Shown in pieces: positions 1-7,678 of a stretch of DNA of 27,006 bases. A program made the position numbers and the translations under genes. Origin of the DNA: Brooklawnia sp050943675 (lineage in GTDB: Bacteria; Actinomycetota; Actinomycetes; Propionibacteriales; Propionibacteriaceae); the NCBI GenBank assembly GCA_050943675.1, contig JBMNPP010000011.1, positions 1 to 27,006 on the forward strand. Reading direction: 5' to 3'. Below the pieces are notes generated by a model that saw only the letters and a list, made by a program, of their open reading frames with translations, did no database searches and had not been told where the DNA came from. Position 1 is the first letter of the stretch, and each line of letters opens with the position of its first letter.

Positions 1-975
1 GTCACCACCGGCCTCGGCTATCACCAGGTCGGCGTAGGACTGGATACCCCGACCCAGCTTGCGCAACAGGTCGACCATCGCCGGACGTACCAGGTCGCCG
101 TAGCCGTCGTCCGGGGTGTGCTGTTTGGGTGCCTCCGCCTCGATCACCCGGAACAGGTGTGCGGTGGCGAGCTGGACGCGGGCCAGCGCTGACAAGCCCT
201 CGCGCAGCAACGGCACCACATCTGCCTGGAAGAGCTGCCGGGTGTTCCACTTCTTCACCTCGGCGGCCTCGTCGAGGGTGCTGGCAGCGGTTGCGGCCAG
301 CGGGCTGATCTGCCAGGTGGCGGTGCGCCAGCGTCCGGCGGCCTGCTGGGTCATCGGGTGCCCGCTCAGGTGGTCAGCCGCCTGGTCATAGACCTCGCGT
401 AGCCGCAGGGCCACCTGTGCCAGGTCGCGGGTGAGATCATCGTTACGCACCCGGCGCGGCCACAGCAGCGGAAGGGCGACGCCGACCGCGGCACCGATGA
501 TGGTGGTGGCGAACCGGGTGAACGCGGCCACGTCCACCCCGGAGGAACCCAGGATCAGCATCGCGCTGATCGCGGCCTCCATGGATGCGCCCTCCAGCCG
601 GAGCACGCGGGCCATCATCAGCGCAACGAAAACCACCATGGCCAGCGACCACCAGTGCAGGCCAACGAAAGTCGCCACGACCAGGGCCGTGCCGATGCCG
701 GTGACGACGGCAGCCACCCGCGCCATGCCGACGCGGAAGGAGCCGCGCAGTGAGGCCTGGACGACCAGCAGGGCGGTCAACGCCCCGGTGAGGTCCACCG
801 GTGGTGGCAACAATTTGACGGTCAGCAGGTAGCCGAGCACCGTCGCCAGTGAGAGCCGGGCGACGTCAGTGACTGCGTCCCCAACCGACAGCCGCAACTC
901 ACCCGGGCTGCTCGGCAAACCGGGCCAGATCTTGCGCAGCCTGTTACGCAGGTACTCGATCATCGGTCCATTCAT
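1..975 (-). CDS. FUSC / aromatic acid exporter family membrane protein (3' end outside window)
   Basis: I translated this reading frame by hand. It is open from an ATG at 975 to the window edge (325 codons, no stop), so the C-terminus is missing. About six hydrophobic stretches lie in residues 38-173, the last ending in a PLLWPRR-type turn. A long soluble, helix-rich region follows from about residue 175, with many Ala, Leu and charged residues. That layout, a membrane half followed by a cytoplasmic helical half, is what the FUSC/ArAE (DUF939-like) family shows. The family is associated with efflux of aromatic acids or other organic anions; no substrate can be read here. A second in-frame ATG at 963 is an alternative start, and neither has a strong Shine-Dalgarno. 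It follows the osmoprotectant operon on the same strand, but a 205-nt gap with hairpins separates them, so it is probably its own unit. Confidence 0.8.
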   Translation of the reverse strand, partial: MNGPMIEYLRNRLRKIWPGLPSSPGELRLSVGDAVTDVARLSLATVLGYLLTVKLLPPPVDLTGALTALLVVQASLRGSFRVGMARVAAVVTGIGTALVVATFVGLHWWSLAMVVFVALMMARVLRLEGASMEAAISAMLILGSSGVDVAAFTRFATTIIGAAVGVALPLLWPRRVRNDDLTRDLAQVALRLREVYDQAADHLSGHPMTQQAAGRWRTATWQISPLAATAASTLDEAAEVKKWNTRQLFQADVVPLLREGLSALARVQLATAHLFRVIEAEAPKQHTPDDGYGDLVRPAMVDLLRKLGRGIQSYADLVIAEAGGD

Positions 976-1077
976 CGCGTTCGACGGTAGCTCGCGATTC
1001 CGTGCTATCCCGACCCGACCGGCAATTAAGTTGCCATGCTGGCAGCAACCAGTTGCCAGCATGGGTGGGGGCAGCAA

Positions 1078-1110
1078 CGGGCGCCCATCGGGCGTGCCGA
1101 TGGGCGCCCG
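1078..1110 (-). terminator. Strong GC-rich hairpin after the osmoprotectant operon
   Basis: A perfect 14-bp inverted repeat (1078-1091 and 1097-1110) encloses a 5-nt loop and lies 70 nt past the stop of the substrate-binding-protein gene. No T tract follows on the minus strand, so it fits the U-less GC-rich hairpins common at actinobacterial gene ends. Two further inverted repeats lie just beyond it: 1034-1044 with 1054-1064 (11 bp, perfect) and 1021-1025 with 1031-1035 (5 bp). Terminator function is inferred from position and stability only. Confidence 0.5.
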
Positions 1111-1180
1111 CGATATCAACTTGTTCGGGCTGGCGCACCAACCCTCAAACCCGGTTGGGGTACCGCATCATTGTGGGCGG

Positions 1181-2146
1181 TTAGTCGATGAAACCCTCGT
1201 CCTGCAGGAACTGGCGGGCTGCCTCTGCCTCAGTGGCGCCTTCAAGGTCAACCATGCCGTTGAGTTCCATCATTTTCTCGTTGTTCAGGGCCTCGGCCAG
1301 TTCGGCGAACAGGGCCTCGAAGTCGGCGTTGCGCTCGACGACCTCGGTGCGTGCCGTCATCGCAGCATTGAACGGGACGAAGAACTGCAGGTCGTCCTCG
1401 AGCGGCTGCAGGTCGTTGGCCGAAACGCGGGCGTCAGTGGTGAAGATCTCACCGAACACGCACTGGCTGCCAATCTGGGTGTAAATCAGCGCGAGCTCGA
1501 GCTCGACTACCGAGAAGCTCACGTCGTAGGTGGCTTCCAGACCGGGCAGACCGTCGTCACGCTGCAGGAACTCGCTCGCAGCGCAGATGGTGTTCTCGGA
1601 CGGGTTGGCATCCAGGAATGGCCGGATGTCACTCATTGTCATCAGGCCCTCGGCCTCGGCCAGCTCACTCTTGACGGCCAGGCCGTATGAGTTGTTCAAC
1701 GGCGAGGGGCCGATCCAGGTGATGCCGTTCTCGGCGTCAGCCTCCTGGATTGCAGCGAACAGGTCATCGGGCAGGTCCTCGGTCGTCTGGCCGAGGTAGT
1801 TCACCCAGCCGGTACCGGTGTACTCCCAGTACAGGTCGATCTCACCGGATTCCAGGGCTGCCCGGACAGTCGCCGAGCCGCTGATACCGGTCTTGTCGCT
1901 CACCTCGCCACCAGCTGCCTGGATGGCTGCCAGTGCGATGTGACCCAGGATGCGCTGCTCGGTGAACTCCTTCGAACCCACGATGTAGGTCTCACCGGAC
2001 AGGTCGTAGTCCTGGGCGATAGAGCCACCGGCGGCGGGGTCACCAGTGCCGCTGCCCTGGTTGACATCAGTGTCTTGTGCACAGCCGGTCAAGGCCATGG
2101 CAAAGGCGATCAGGAGCGCCACCAGGGTCGCTCGTGTCTTCTTCAT
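1181..2146 (-). CDS. Glycine betaine/osmoprotectant ABC transporter substrate-binding lipoprotein (OpuAC/OsmX-like)
   Basis: This is the extracytoplasmic solute receptor of the importer, 321 aa. The N-terminus has a lysine-rich start, a hydrophobic core and an LTGC lipobox with Cys22 as the lipidated residue, then a Gly/Ser/Asp-rich linker, as in a membrane-anchored lipoprotein. The mature part begins with an IVGSKEFTEQ motif. It carries the segment SGEIDLYWEYTGTGW, whose EYTGT core is characteristic of the quaternary-amine-binding OpuAC family; aromatic residues in this family cage the trimethylammonium group. The start is supported by an AGAAGGAGA ribosome-binding site at 2152-2160. It is the last gene of the operon, 27 nt after the second permease. 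Betaine, choline or carnitine specificity cannot be decided from sequence. Confidence 0.92.
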   Translation of the reverse strand: MKKTRATLVALLIAFAMALTGCAQDTDVNQGSGTGDPAAGGSIAQDYDLSGETYIVGSKEFTEQRILGHIALAAIQAAGGEVSDKTGISGSATVRAALESGEIDLYWEYTGTGWVNYLGQTTEDLPDDLFAAIQEADAENGITWIGPSPLNNSYGLAVKSELAEAEGLMTMSDIRPFLDANPSENTICAASEFLQRDDGLPGLEATYDVSFSVVELELALIYTQIGSQCVFGEIFTTDARVSANDLQPLEDDLQFFVPFNAAMTARTEVVERNADFEALFAELAEALNNEKMMELNGMVDLEGATEAEAARQFLQDEGFID

Positions 2147-2173
2147 CGCTATCTCCTTCTATTGGGGGATAAA

Positions 2174-2971
2174 TCAGAGTCCCTTGGGCCGGAGCAGGTC
2201 TTCAGCCACTCCCGCCACGTAATCGATTGACAGTGCCAGGGCTGCGGTCAGTGCAGCCCCGGTCAGGGTGACCAGCAGCCGGTTGGTGGCCAGTCCGGCG
2301 ATGATGATCTGGCCCAGGCCCCCGGCATTGATGTAGGCAGCCAGCGTCGCGGTGCCGACATTGATCACCAGGGCCGTGCGGATTCCGGCCAGCATTACCG
2401 GCACGGCCAGCGGAAGCTCCAGCCGCCACAGCACCTGCATGGGTGACATACCCATGCCTCGCCCGGCCTCGAGCACACTGGCGTCCACGCCCTGAATACC
2501 GACCATGGTGTTGCGCAACACCGGCAGCACTGCGTACGACATCAAGGCCACGATGCTGGCGCTGAAGCCGATCCAGTTGAAGGCCACCGCCATCAGGGCG
2601 ATCAGACCGATGGTCGGGACGGCCTGCCCGATGTTGGCGATCGTCAGTAGCGCGCCCCGGAAGCTGCGCGTCCACCTGCGGGTCAGCACGATGCCGAGCG
2701 GGATCGCGATCAGCAGCACCAGCGTGGTCGAGACGATCGTGAGCGCGATATGGCGGCCGGTCGCGTTGAGCAGCGTCGGCAGGTTCAGTGAGCGTTCCTC
2801 GATCGCGTCCAGTGAGCTGGTGTTGATCGTGATGGCACAGATGACGACGATCGAGACGATGAACAACGGCATCCCGATCCACCGCCAGATGCCGGTGTCG
2901 CCATCTGTGAGCGCAGTGCTGGACGAGGTGGTCTGCGCCTGGGTCGCCAGAACGCTCTGGTCGGCACTCAT
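2174..2971 (-). CDS. Osmoprotectant ABC transporter permease (OpuCB/ProW-like), second permease
   Basis: A 265-aa inner-membrane subunit of the importer. I chose the ATG at 2971 because it overlaps the TGA of the upstream ATPase gene (ATGA) and begins a plausible N-terminus; longer readings run out of frame through that gene. After a roughly 35-residue hydrophilic leader come about six membrane segments. The conserved BPD permease loop reads GRGMGMSPMQVLWRLELPLA; this EAA-type motif docks on the ATPase. Sequences such as NIGQAVPTIGLIALM and TATLAAYINAGGLGQII are typical of OpuCB/CD permeases. With the other permease it would form a heterodimeric channel. Confidence 0.92.
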   Translation of the reverse strand: MSADQSVLATQAQTTSSSTALTDGDTGIWRWIGMPLFIVSIVVICAITINTSSLDAIEERSLNLPTLLNATGRHIALTIVSTTLVLLIAIPLGIVLTRRWTRSFRGALLTIANIGQAVPTIGLIALMAVAFNWIGFSASIVALMSYAVLPVLRNTMVGIQGVDASVLEAGRGMGMSPMQVLWRLELPLAVPVMLAGIRTALVINVGTATLAAYINAGGLGQIIIAGLATNRLLVTLTGAALTAALALSIDYVAGVAEDLLRPKGL

Positions 2972-4152
2972 CGGGAGTCCCCGTCCCCAGCGGCCCTCTC
3001 TGGGATGAAGCGGCGTTGCTCGGCTACATGGGTGTCGCGCAGGTGCCGAATGGATTCGTTGATGGTGTCGATGTCGATGATGCCCTGGTAGCGACCCTGC
3101 TCGTCGACCATGATCGCTACCGAATGGTTGGCCGTGACCATCTCGTTGAGTGCATCGTGCAGGGTTGCGTGAGGTTCGACGACCGCGGCCGCCGGTGTGC
3201 CGACAGCGCCCAGTGGGCGACCAGCCGAACGGTTGATGTCGGAAACGTTGACCCAGCGCATGGGTCGGCCGAAACGGTCGAGCACCAGCGCTGAGGACTT
3301 GTCGGAGGCCTCGATGATATTCATGGCCTCGGTCAGGCTCGACCCCATCATGACGGTCGGCCACTGGTTGACCTGCAGTTCGCTGACGCGAGACAGGTTG
3401 AGCCGCTTGAGGGACGCCCCAGAACCAATGAAGTCGACAACGAAGTCGTTGGCCGGGTTGGTGAGGATTTCTTCGGGTGTGGCGTACTGGGCGACCTGGG
3501 CGCCGTCCTCAAGGATGGCGATCCGGTCACCCATCTTGATTGCCTCGTCGATGTCGTGGGTGACGAAGACGATGGTTTTGTGCACCTCGGCCTGGATGCG
3601 CAGGAACTCGTTCTGCAGGCGGTCGCGAGTGATGGGGTCGATGGCGCCGAACGGTTCGTCCATCAGCATCACGTCGGGGTCTGCGGCCAGCGCCCGGGCC
3701 ACCCCGACCCGCTGCCGCTGCCCGCCCGACAATTCCTTGGGGTACCGGTGCCGGAACTGGCCGGGAGCCATCCCCACCATCTCGAGCAGTTCATCGATGC
3801 GTTCGTTGGTGCGCTTCTTGCTCCACCCCAGCAACGAAGGAACAGTGGCGATGTTGTCGGCGATGGTCATGTGCGGGAACAGACCGATCTGCTGGATGAC
3901 GTAGCCCATCCGGCGACGCAACTCGTCCGGGTCGGCGGAAGTGACGTCTTCACCGTCGAGGATGATGCGTCCGCTGGTGGGCTCGATGATCCGGTTGATC
4001 ATCTTCATGGTGGTGGTCTTGCCGCAGCCTGATGAACCCACCAGGATGACCATCTCACCCTGGGGGATATCCAGGTTCAGCCGGTCGACCGCAGGACGAC
4101 CGGAGCCACCGAACTTCTTGGTGAGCTCTTGCAGAGAGATCTTGGTATTCAC
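2968..4152 (-). CDS. Osmoprotectant ABC transporter ATP-binding protein with C-terminal CBS pair (OpuCA/ProV-like)
   Basis: The ATPase of the importer, 394 aa. Visible motifs: Walker A GSSGCGKT (39-46), Q-loop near Q87-Q88, signature LSGGQ (141-145), Walker B VMLMDEP (161-167) and the switch His199. Residues from about 255 to 370 form two CBS-like repeats, ending with a VDEQGRYQGIIDID stretch. In OpuA/OpuC transporters such CBS modules sense ionic strength or nucleotides and gate transport. The start is a GTG at 4150-4152, immediately after the TGA of the preceding permease (TGAGTG, no spacer), so translation is probably coupled. The 3' end overlaps the next permease start by 4 nt. Confidence 0.94.
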   Translation of the reverse strand: MNTKISLQELTKKFGGSGRPAVDRLNLDIPQGEMVILVGSSGCGKTTTMKMINRIIEPTSGRIILDGEDVTSADPDELRRRMGYVIQQIGLFPHMTIADNIATVPSLLGWSKKRTNERIDELLEMVGMAPGQFRHRYPKELSGGQRQRVGVARALAADPDVMLMDEPFGAIDPITRDRLQNEFLRIQAEVHKTIVFVTHDIDEAIKMGDRIAILEDGAQVAQYATPEEILTNPANDFVVDFIGSGASLKRLNLSRVSELQVNQWPTVMMGSSLTEAMNIIEASDKSSALVLDRFGRPMRWVNVSDINRSAGRPLGAVGTPAAAVVEPHATLHDALNEMVTANHSVAIMVDEQGRYQGIIDIDTINESIRHLRDTHVAEQRRFIPERAAGDGDSR

Positions 4153-4806
4153 TCAGTGAAGTCCTTTTGAGGTAGTCAAACGGTTGACTAGGGCAAGCAG
4201 TGCGTCGTAGAGGATCCCAACCAGCACCACGCCGATGATCCCGGCCACTACCAGGTAGATACCGACCTGGGTACCGACCCTGCCGAAGCCATCGAAGATG
4301 AAGTTGCCGTAGCCCGGACCGAGCACGATCGACCCGATGGTGGCGATGCCGACGAGCATGATTGTGGTCACCCGGATACCGGTGATGATGACCGGCCAGG
4401 CGATCGGGAACTGGATCTTGACGAGCCGCTGCCGGGCGTTCATGCCCATCCCCTGCGCTGATTCGACCACTGCCGCGTCCACCCCGACCAGGCCGGTGAT
4501 GGTGTTGCGGATGATCGGCATCAGGCCATACATCGTCAGCGCGATGATCACCGGGGTGGCGCCCAGACCAACCAGAGGGATCATCAACACGAACAGCGCG
4601 AATGACGGAATGGTCAGGAAGACTCCCGTGACTGACAGCGAGATCGTCCTGAGTCGCGGAAACTTGAAGGCCAGAATGCCGATTGCCACACCAATGACAG
4701 TCGAGGCAAGCACCGCCACCGCCACCAGCGCAATATGCTCCAGGCCAAACCGGATGAAATCGTCACCCCGGCGTTCAAAGAATTCCGCGAAAGTCACCGG
4801 CACCAC
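4153..4806 (-). CDS. Osmoprotectant ABC transporter permease (OpuCB/ProW-like), first gene of operon
   Basis: About 217 aa with five or six membrane segments and the BPD-permease loop ESAQGMGMNARQRLVKIQFP. The motif PGYGNFIFDGFG occupies the place of the GGLG segment in its paralogue. It heads the permease-ATPase-permease-lipoprotein operon. The start is ambiguous: two consecutive GTG codons (4804-4806 and 4801-4803) follow a GAAGGG sequence, and the second GTG has the better spacing (4 nt against 1 nt), so the protein may be one residue shorter. Similar length and order to the other permease suggest that the two arose by duplication. Confidence 0.9.
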   Translation of the reverse strand: MVPVTFAEFFERRGDDFIRFGLEHIALVAVAVLASTVIGVAIGILAFKFPRLRTISLSVTGVFLTIPSFALFVLMIPLVGLGATPVIIALTMYGLMPIIRNTITGLVGVDAAVVESAQGMGMNARQRLVKIQFPIAWPVIITGIRVTTIMLVGIATIGSIVLGPGYGNFIFDGFGRVGTQVGIYLVVAGIIGVVLVGILYDALLALVNRLTTSKGLH

Positions 4807-5089
4807 ACCCCTTCGTGCTTCTGTTTGGTCAGTGTCCTATGCACGATCGGCGTGCCAAGCCCTCCGCATTTCCTCCAGCCTGTGGCGCTCGCCAGCCACG
4901 GTTATTCCGCGCATGAACCAACCGATTCCTGTTGAGTTCAAGCAATAGTCTACCGCTAGGTAAACACATTGCACCCGGGCGTTTGGCTCCTGCCAAGGTT
5001 TCCCGAGATTCCGGGTTGGTTCAATCCCGCCGCCAGGCTGCGCAAAATCTACGGTTGACAAGGAATGATAGAGCGCATCGTCAGTGCGG
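4807..5089. other. Intergenic region upstream of the osmoprotectant operon
   Basis: 283 nt between the IclR gene stop and the operon start, with no credible gene. The minus-strand promoter of the operon should lie here, but I found no convincing -35/-10 pair. The only structured candidate site is the imperfect palindrome at 4900-4919, listed separately. A TTGACA at 5055-5060 points the wrong way and lacks a matching -10. Confidence 0.5.
4900..4919. promoter_or_regulatory. Imperfect palindrome, possible regulator operator
   Basis: A 20-nt imperfect palindrome with GGTT and AACC ends; 7 of 10 half-site positions match. It lies about 95 nt upstream of the first permease start. IclR-family proteins bind short palindromes near their targets, and an IclR gene is the next gene upstream. 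Operator function is a guess from position and symmetry. Confidence 0.2.
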
Positions 5090-5851
5090 CTATCGCTGGT
5101 TCCAGCCGAGCTTCTGGCTCAACCGGCCGGCCCCTTCCAGAGCAATTTCTGCCCAATACTTCTCTGATTCCTGGTCCCAGCGCGCCACCGGCACTGACAC
5201 CGACAGCGCTGCCACGACCGCCCCATTGACGTCTCGGATCGCAGCGGCGGCACACGCCACCCCGGGGCCCGATTCCTCATATTCGGTGGCGTAGCCGTTG
5301 GCCCGTACCTGCTGGAGTGCGTTCTTCAACTCGGCCAGGTCGGTGATCGAACGTTCCGCCAACGCCGGCAGCTCACCGGTCGGGTAGAGCCGGTCCAGGT
5401 CGTGCTCATCCAGTTCCGACAGCAACGCCTTGCCCAGCCCGGTGCAGCTTGCCGGGACACGCTTGCCGACGCTGGAAACCAGCGACAGCATCTCGTCGCC
5501 CTCGACCTTGGCCAGGTAAAACACCTGCGTCCCCTCGCGGATGGCGACCGAGCAGGTGTGACCAGTGGTCTGACCGACGTCGCGGGCCACCTCGGTCGCG
5601 GCTGACAGCAGGTCGAAGCGGGCAGCATAGGCATTGCCCAGTTGCACGGTGCGCTCCCCCAACTGCAGGTTTCCTGATTCGTCCCTGGTCAGGTATCCGC
5701 GGTGGGTCAGGGTGGTCACCAGTTCATGGACGGTGGTGCGAGGGAATCCGGTGACTTCCTGAATCTGTGCTGCACTCCACCGCGCACGGCGGTCGACGAA
5801 GAGTTCGAGAATGTCGAGTCCGCGCATCAGCGCCGGTGTCAAGCGAGCCAT
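5090..5851 (-). CDS. IclR family transcriptional regulator
   Basis: 253 aa, the normal IclR size. Residues about 26-56 form a winged helix-turn-helix with a TGFPRTTVHELVTTLTHRGYL-type recognition region. The C-terminal effector domain (about 75-250) contains the family segments SCTGLGKALL, ITDLAELKNALQQVRANGYA and VACAAAAIRDVNGAVVAALSVS. I chose the ATG at 5851 (MARLTP) because it gives the usual short IclR N-terminus; the ATG at 5887 would add 12 unrelated residues. IclR proteins respond to small organic ligands. The osmoprotectant operon lies 283 nt downstream on the same strand, so control of that operon is possible but unproved. Confidence 0.9.
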   Translation of the reverse strand: MARLTPALMRGLDILELFVDRRARWSAAQIQEVTGFPRTTVHELVTTLTHRGYLTRDESGNLQLGERTVQLGNAYAARFDLLSAATEVARDVGQTTGHTCSVAIREGTQVFYLAKVEGDEMLSLVSSVGKRVPASCTGLGKALLSELDEHDLDRLYPTGELPALAERSITDLAELKNALQQVRANGYATEYEESGPGVACAAAAIRDVNGAVVAALSVSVPVARWDQESEKYWAEIALEGAGRLSQKLGWNQR

Positions 5852-5978
5852 GCCCACAGTTTCCCAGATGATTGATCCACTACTCAAAGCGCCTCTGCGC
5901 GAGCCGGGTTTTGTCCATCAATCCGATCGGTTCTGCCACCTGCCAGGGCCCATTTCGGCGCTCTTCGGCCGGGCAGGA

Positions 5979-6049
5979 ATCCTTCAGCTATGTAGGCGTG
6001 CCGCGCTGACGTCCACGAACAGCTCGCGACACCTACATAGCTGAGCGTT
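5979..6049. mobile_element. 71-bp MITE-like palindromic element, copy A
   Basis: Terminal inverted repeats of 20 bp (5979-5998 and 6030-6049) match at 16 of 20 positions. The core of the arm reads CAGCTATGTAGG, mirrored as CCTACATAGCTG. Aligned without gaps to copy C (8324-8394), 54 of 71 positions agree, including parts of the loop, so the two are homologous and not just chance hairpins. No flanking target duplication is visible at this copy. Confidence 0.7.
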
Positions 6050-6127
6050 CGGCAACTGCCGCTTCACCACCAACCCAGCTGGTTTGCCACCTACCGGGCC
6101 CATTCGGCACTGATCGGCCGGGCAGGA

Positions 6128-6198
6128 ATCCTCCTGCTACGCATGCGTCGCGCGCTGACGTCCACGAACAGCTCGCGACACCTACATAGCTGAGCGTT
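6128..6198. mobile_element. 71-bp MITE-like palindromic element, copy B (left arm decayed)
   Basis: Same length and register as copy A. Positions 24-71 of the element are identical to A, but the left arm carries seven substitutions, so its inverted repeat is largely lost. It lies inside the second unit of the tandem duplication and therefore probably arose with that duplication instead of by separate insertion. Confidence 0.6.
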
Positions 6199-6233
6199 CG
6201 GCAACTGCCCAGGAAGCACCGCCCAGGTCTGCG

Positions 6234-7448
6234 CTAACCGGACCGCTCCAGCGCTGCACGGTCCCAGTTCGCGGTGATCGCCCTTGCCTCATAGGTACGC
6301 CGCAGGAAATCGAGCAGGACGGCGTCGGGGTCCTCCGCAGTGCGCACCGCGGCGTAGGGCAGGACGAACTCACCAAGCTCGGCATCGTAATATGCCTCTG
6401 CCGGGCCCGCCGGCATCTCGCGGTAACCATCCGGTTCGGGGTACATATACGAATAGAAGATGCCCTCGTCGGCGCCGCCCGGCCAGTAGCCGGCGCTGCT
6501 CACCTCCTGGCTATAGGCCTCGTGCATGACGTGCGGCCCGCAGTTGGGCGCGCCGCCCGGGTGTGGCGGCGCCGACCGGCCCGAGAACCGAGTGGTGGCC
6601 AGGTCAAGGGCACCCCAGAACAGGTGGACCGGGCTCACCTTGCCGACGAATTCCTCCCGGAACTCGTTGAAGACCCGCTGGACTTCGACCAGGGTGCGCC
6701 AGAACTTCGTGACCGCCGGGGCGTCGTAGGAACGGTGCGTGGTGTCCTGGTCGAATGGGATGGCATCGGGCAACTCCACTGGTACCGGCCAGATCCCGGT
6801 CGCCAGGTCGAGACGGCCAAGCAGGTCGCTGAGTTCGTTGTAGAAGTCCGCAACCGTCCTGGGTTCGAGCGTCATCTGCGCCGATTGACCGCGAGTGGTG
6901 GTCACATCAAGCCGGTGCTCGAGCAGGTCGAGGTCGATGCTGAAGCCCCGGCCGGGTTCTGCAGGTACCAGTGAAGTGGTCAGGCCCCGCGATGTCACAT
7001 ACAGCGGGACATTCCACCAATGGTTCAGCAGGGGTGTGCGGGCCAGCCGGATCTTCCCGATCACCTGAAGCCACAGGATCAGGGTGTCGCGGGTGGGCAA
7101 CCAACTGGAGACCGGCAGTTCGGGCCATGGATTGGCTGTCATGTCAATTCCTTTGCTATAGGAAGGGGCCGAGCCTGAGCCGGGGATCATGAAAGCAATT
7201 CCGTCGGAATAGCACCACCACCAGTCCTCGCCGGGCTCGAAGGAGCGGACCAGCATATGGTCGGGGTTCCCACGCCAATGGGCGGTGGCATGTTTGTTCG
7301 GCGAGTAATCGCAGCAACCGACGTGGCCGCACGTCATGCAGATTCGCAGGTGCACCCACCGGCTCCCCGTCCTGAGGCAGTCCTCGCAACCGTTCGCGGA
7401 CGCAGTGACCTCCTGGGCCAGTTCGACGTGGGTGCATGGTCTATTCAT
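6234..7448 (-). CDS. UBP-type zinc finger fused to a DUF5996 domain
   Basis: 404 aa with two recognisable parts. Residues 1 to about 87 form a ZnF-UBP domain with C5/H7, C21/C24, C37/C40, C45 and H53/H57/H64 as likely zinc ligands, ending in the typical EPGEDWWWCYSD segment. Residues 103-404 match DUF5996, a family of unknown function, with WPELPVSSW, a VSPVHLFWGALDLATTRFSGR stretch and a C-terminal block ending near ANWDR. In eukaryotes the UBP finger binds the free C-terminus of ubiquitin; its bacterial role is unknown to me. The ATG at 7448 has a GAGGAG site. A second ATG at 7142 has AAAGGA (7149-7154) 6 nt upstream and would give DUF5996 alone (302 aa). Function is unassigned. Confidence 0.85.
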   Translation of the reverse strand: MNRPCTHVELAQEVTASANGCEDCLRTGSRWVHLRICMTCGHVGCCDYSPNKHATAHWRGNPDHMLVRSFEPGEDWWWCYSDGIAFMIPGSGSAPSYSKGIDMTANPWPELPVSSWLPTRDTLILWLQVIGKIRLARTPLLNHWWNVPLYVTSRGLTTSLVPAEPGRGFSIDLDLLEHRLDVTTTRGQSAQMTLEPRTVADFYNELSDLLGRLDLATGIWPVPVELPDAIPFDQDTTHRSYDAPAVTKFWRTLVEVQRVFNEFREEFVGKVSPVHLFWGALDLATTRFSGRSAPPHPGGAPNCGPHVMHEAYSQEVSSAGYWPGGADEGIFYSYMYPEPDGYREMPAGPAEAYYDAELGEFVLPYAAVRTAEDPDAVLLDFLRRTYEARAITANWDRAALERSG

Positions 7449-7678
7449 GGCGCTCCTCGCTCGACGGGTCGACCAAGCCTAGTCAGGTCCGCACCGGGCC
7501 CCAAGGCCCCGCAGTCCCCGAACGCAGCTGCCCCGAGGCGCACACAGTATGAGTGTCAGTGGGCACTGCTACGGTGCTGCCAGCAAAAAACGTCCGCTAC
7601 TACGTTCGACGCCGAACGCGGGCTGCCGCATCGTTGCGGGGCACGGCGGACAAGGTACACAGATGGAGGTCACGAGCT

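Larger units (their letters stand above)
5852..6233. repeat. 382-nt intergenic region with a tandem 124-126 bp duplication
   Basis: No gene is seen here. Two direct copies of one unit lie at 5935-6060 and 6086-6209. Their right parts (6002-6060 and 6151-6209, 59 bp) are identical, while the left parts have drifted by several substitutions and small indels. Each copy holds one 71-bp palindromic element, at 5979-6049 and 6128-6198. The region follows the stop of the UBP-DUF5996 gene and precedes the IclR gene, both on the minus strand. Confidence 0.85.

Noticed and set aside
869..1690. 273-codon plus-strand frame
   Set aside because: Antisense to the substrate-binding lipoprotein and the exporter, with no start signal. 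The minus-strand lipoprotein has a lipobox and family motifs.
5055..5060. TTGACA box
   Set aside because: It faces plus, has no -10 at 16-18 nt and leads only into antisense of the IclR gene.
4837..5061. 74-codon minus-strand frame between IclR and the permease
   Set aside because: No family resemblance or ribosome-binding site. It lies where the operon's promoter and control sites are expected.
7496..7509. GGGCC/GGCCC inverted repeat in the divergent spacer
   Set aside because: Only 5 bp with a 4-nt loop; expected by chance in GC-rich DNA.
7634..7661. TTGCGG/TACACA promoter-like pair
   Set aside because: The predicted start would fall on the ribosome-binding site of the gene it should serve.
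7553..7678. N-terminal extension of the DUF4230-like protein
   Set aside because: No ribosome-binding site at the GTG at 7553 and an arginine-rich, family-unlike sequence, whereas GTG 7679 has GGAGG.
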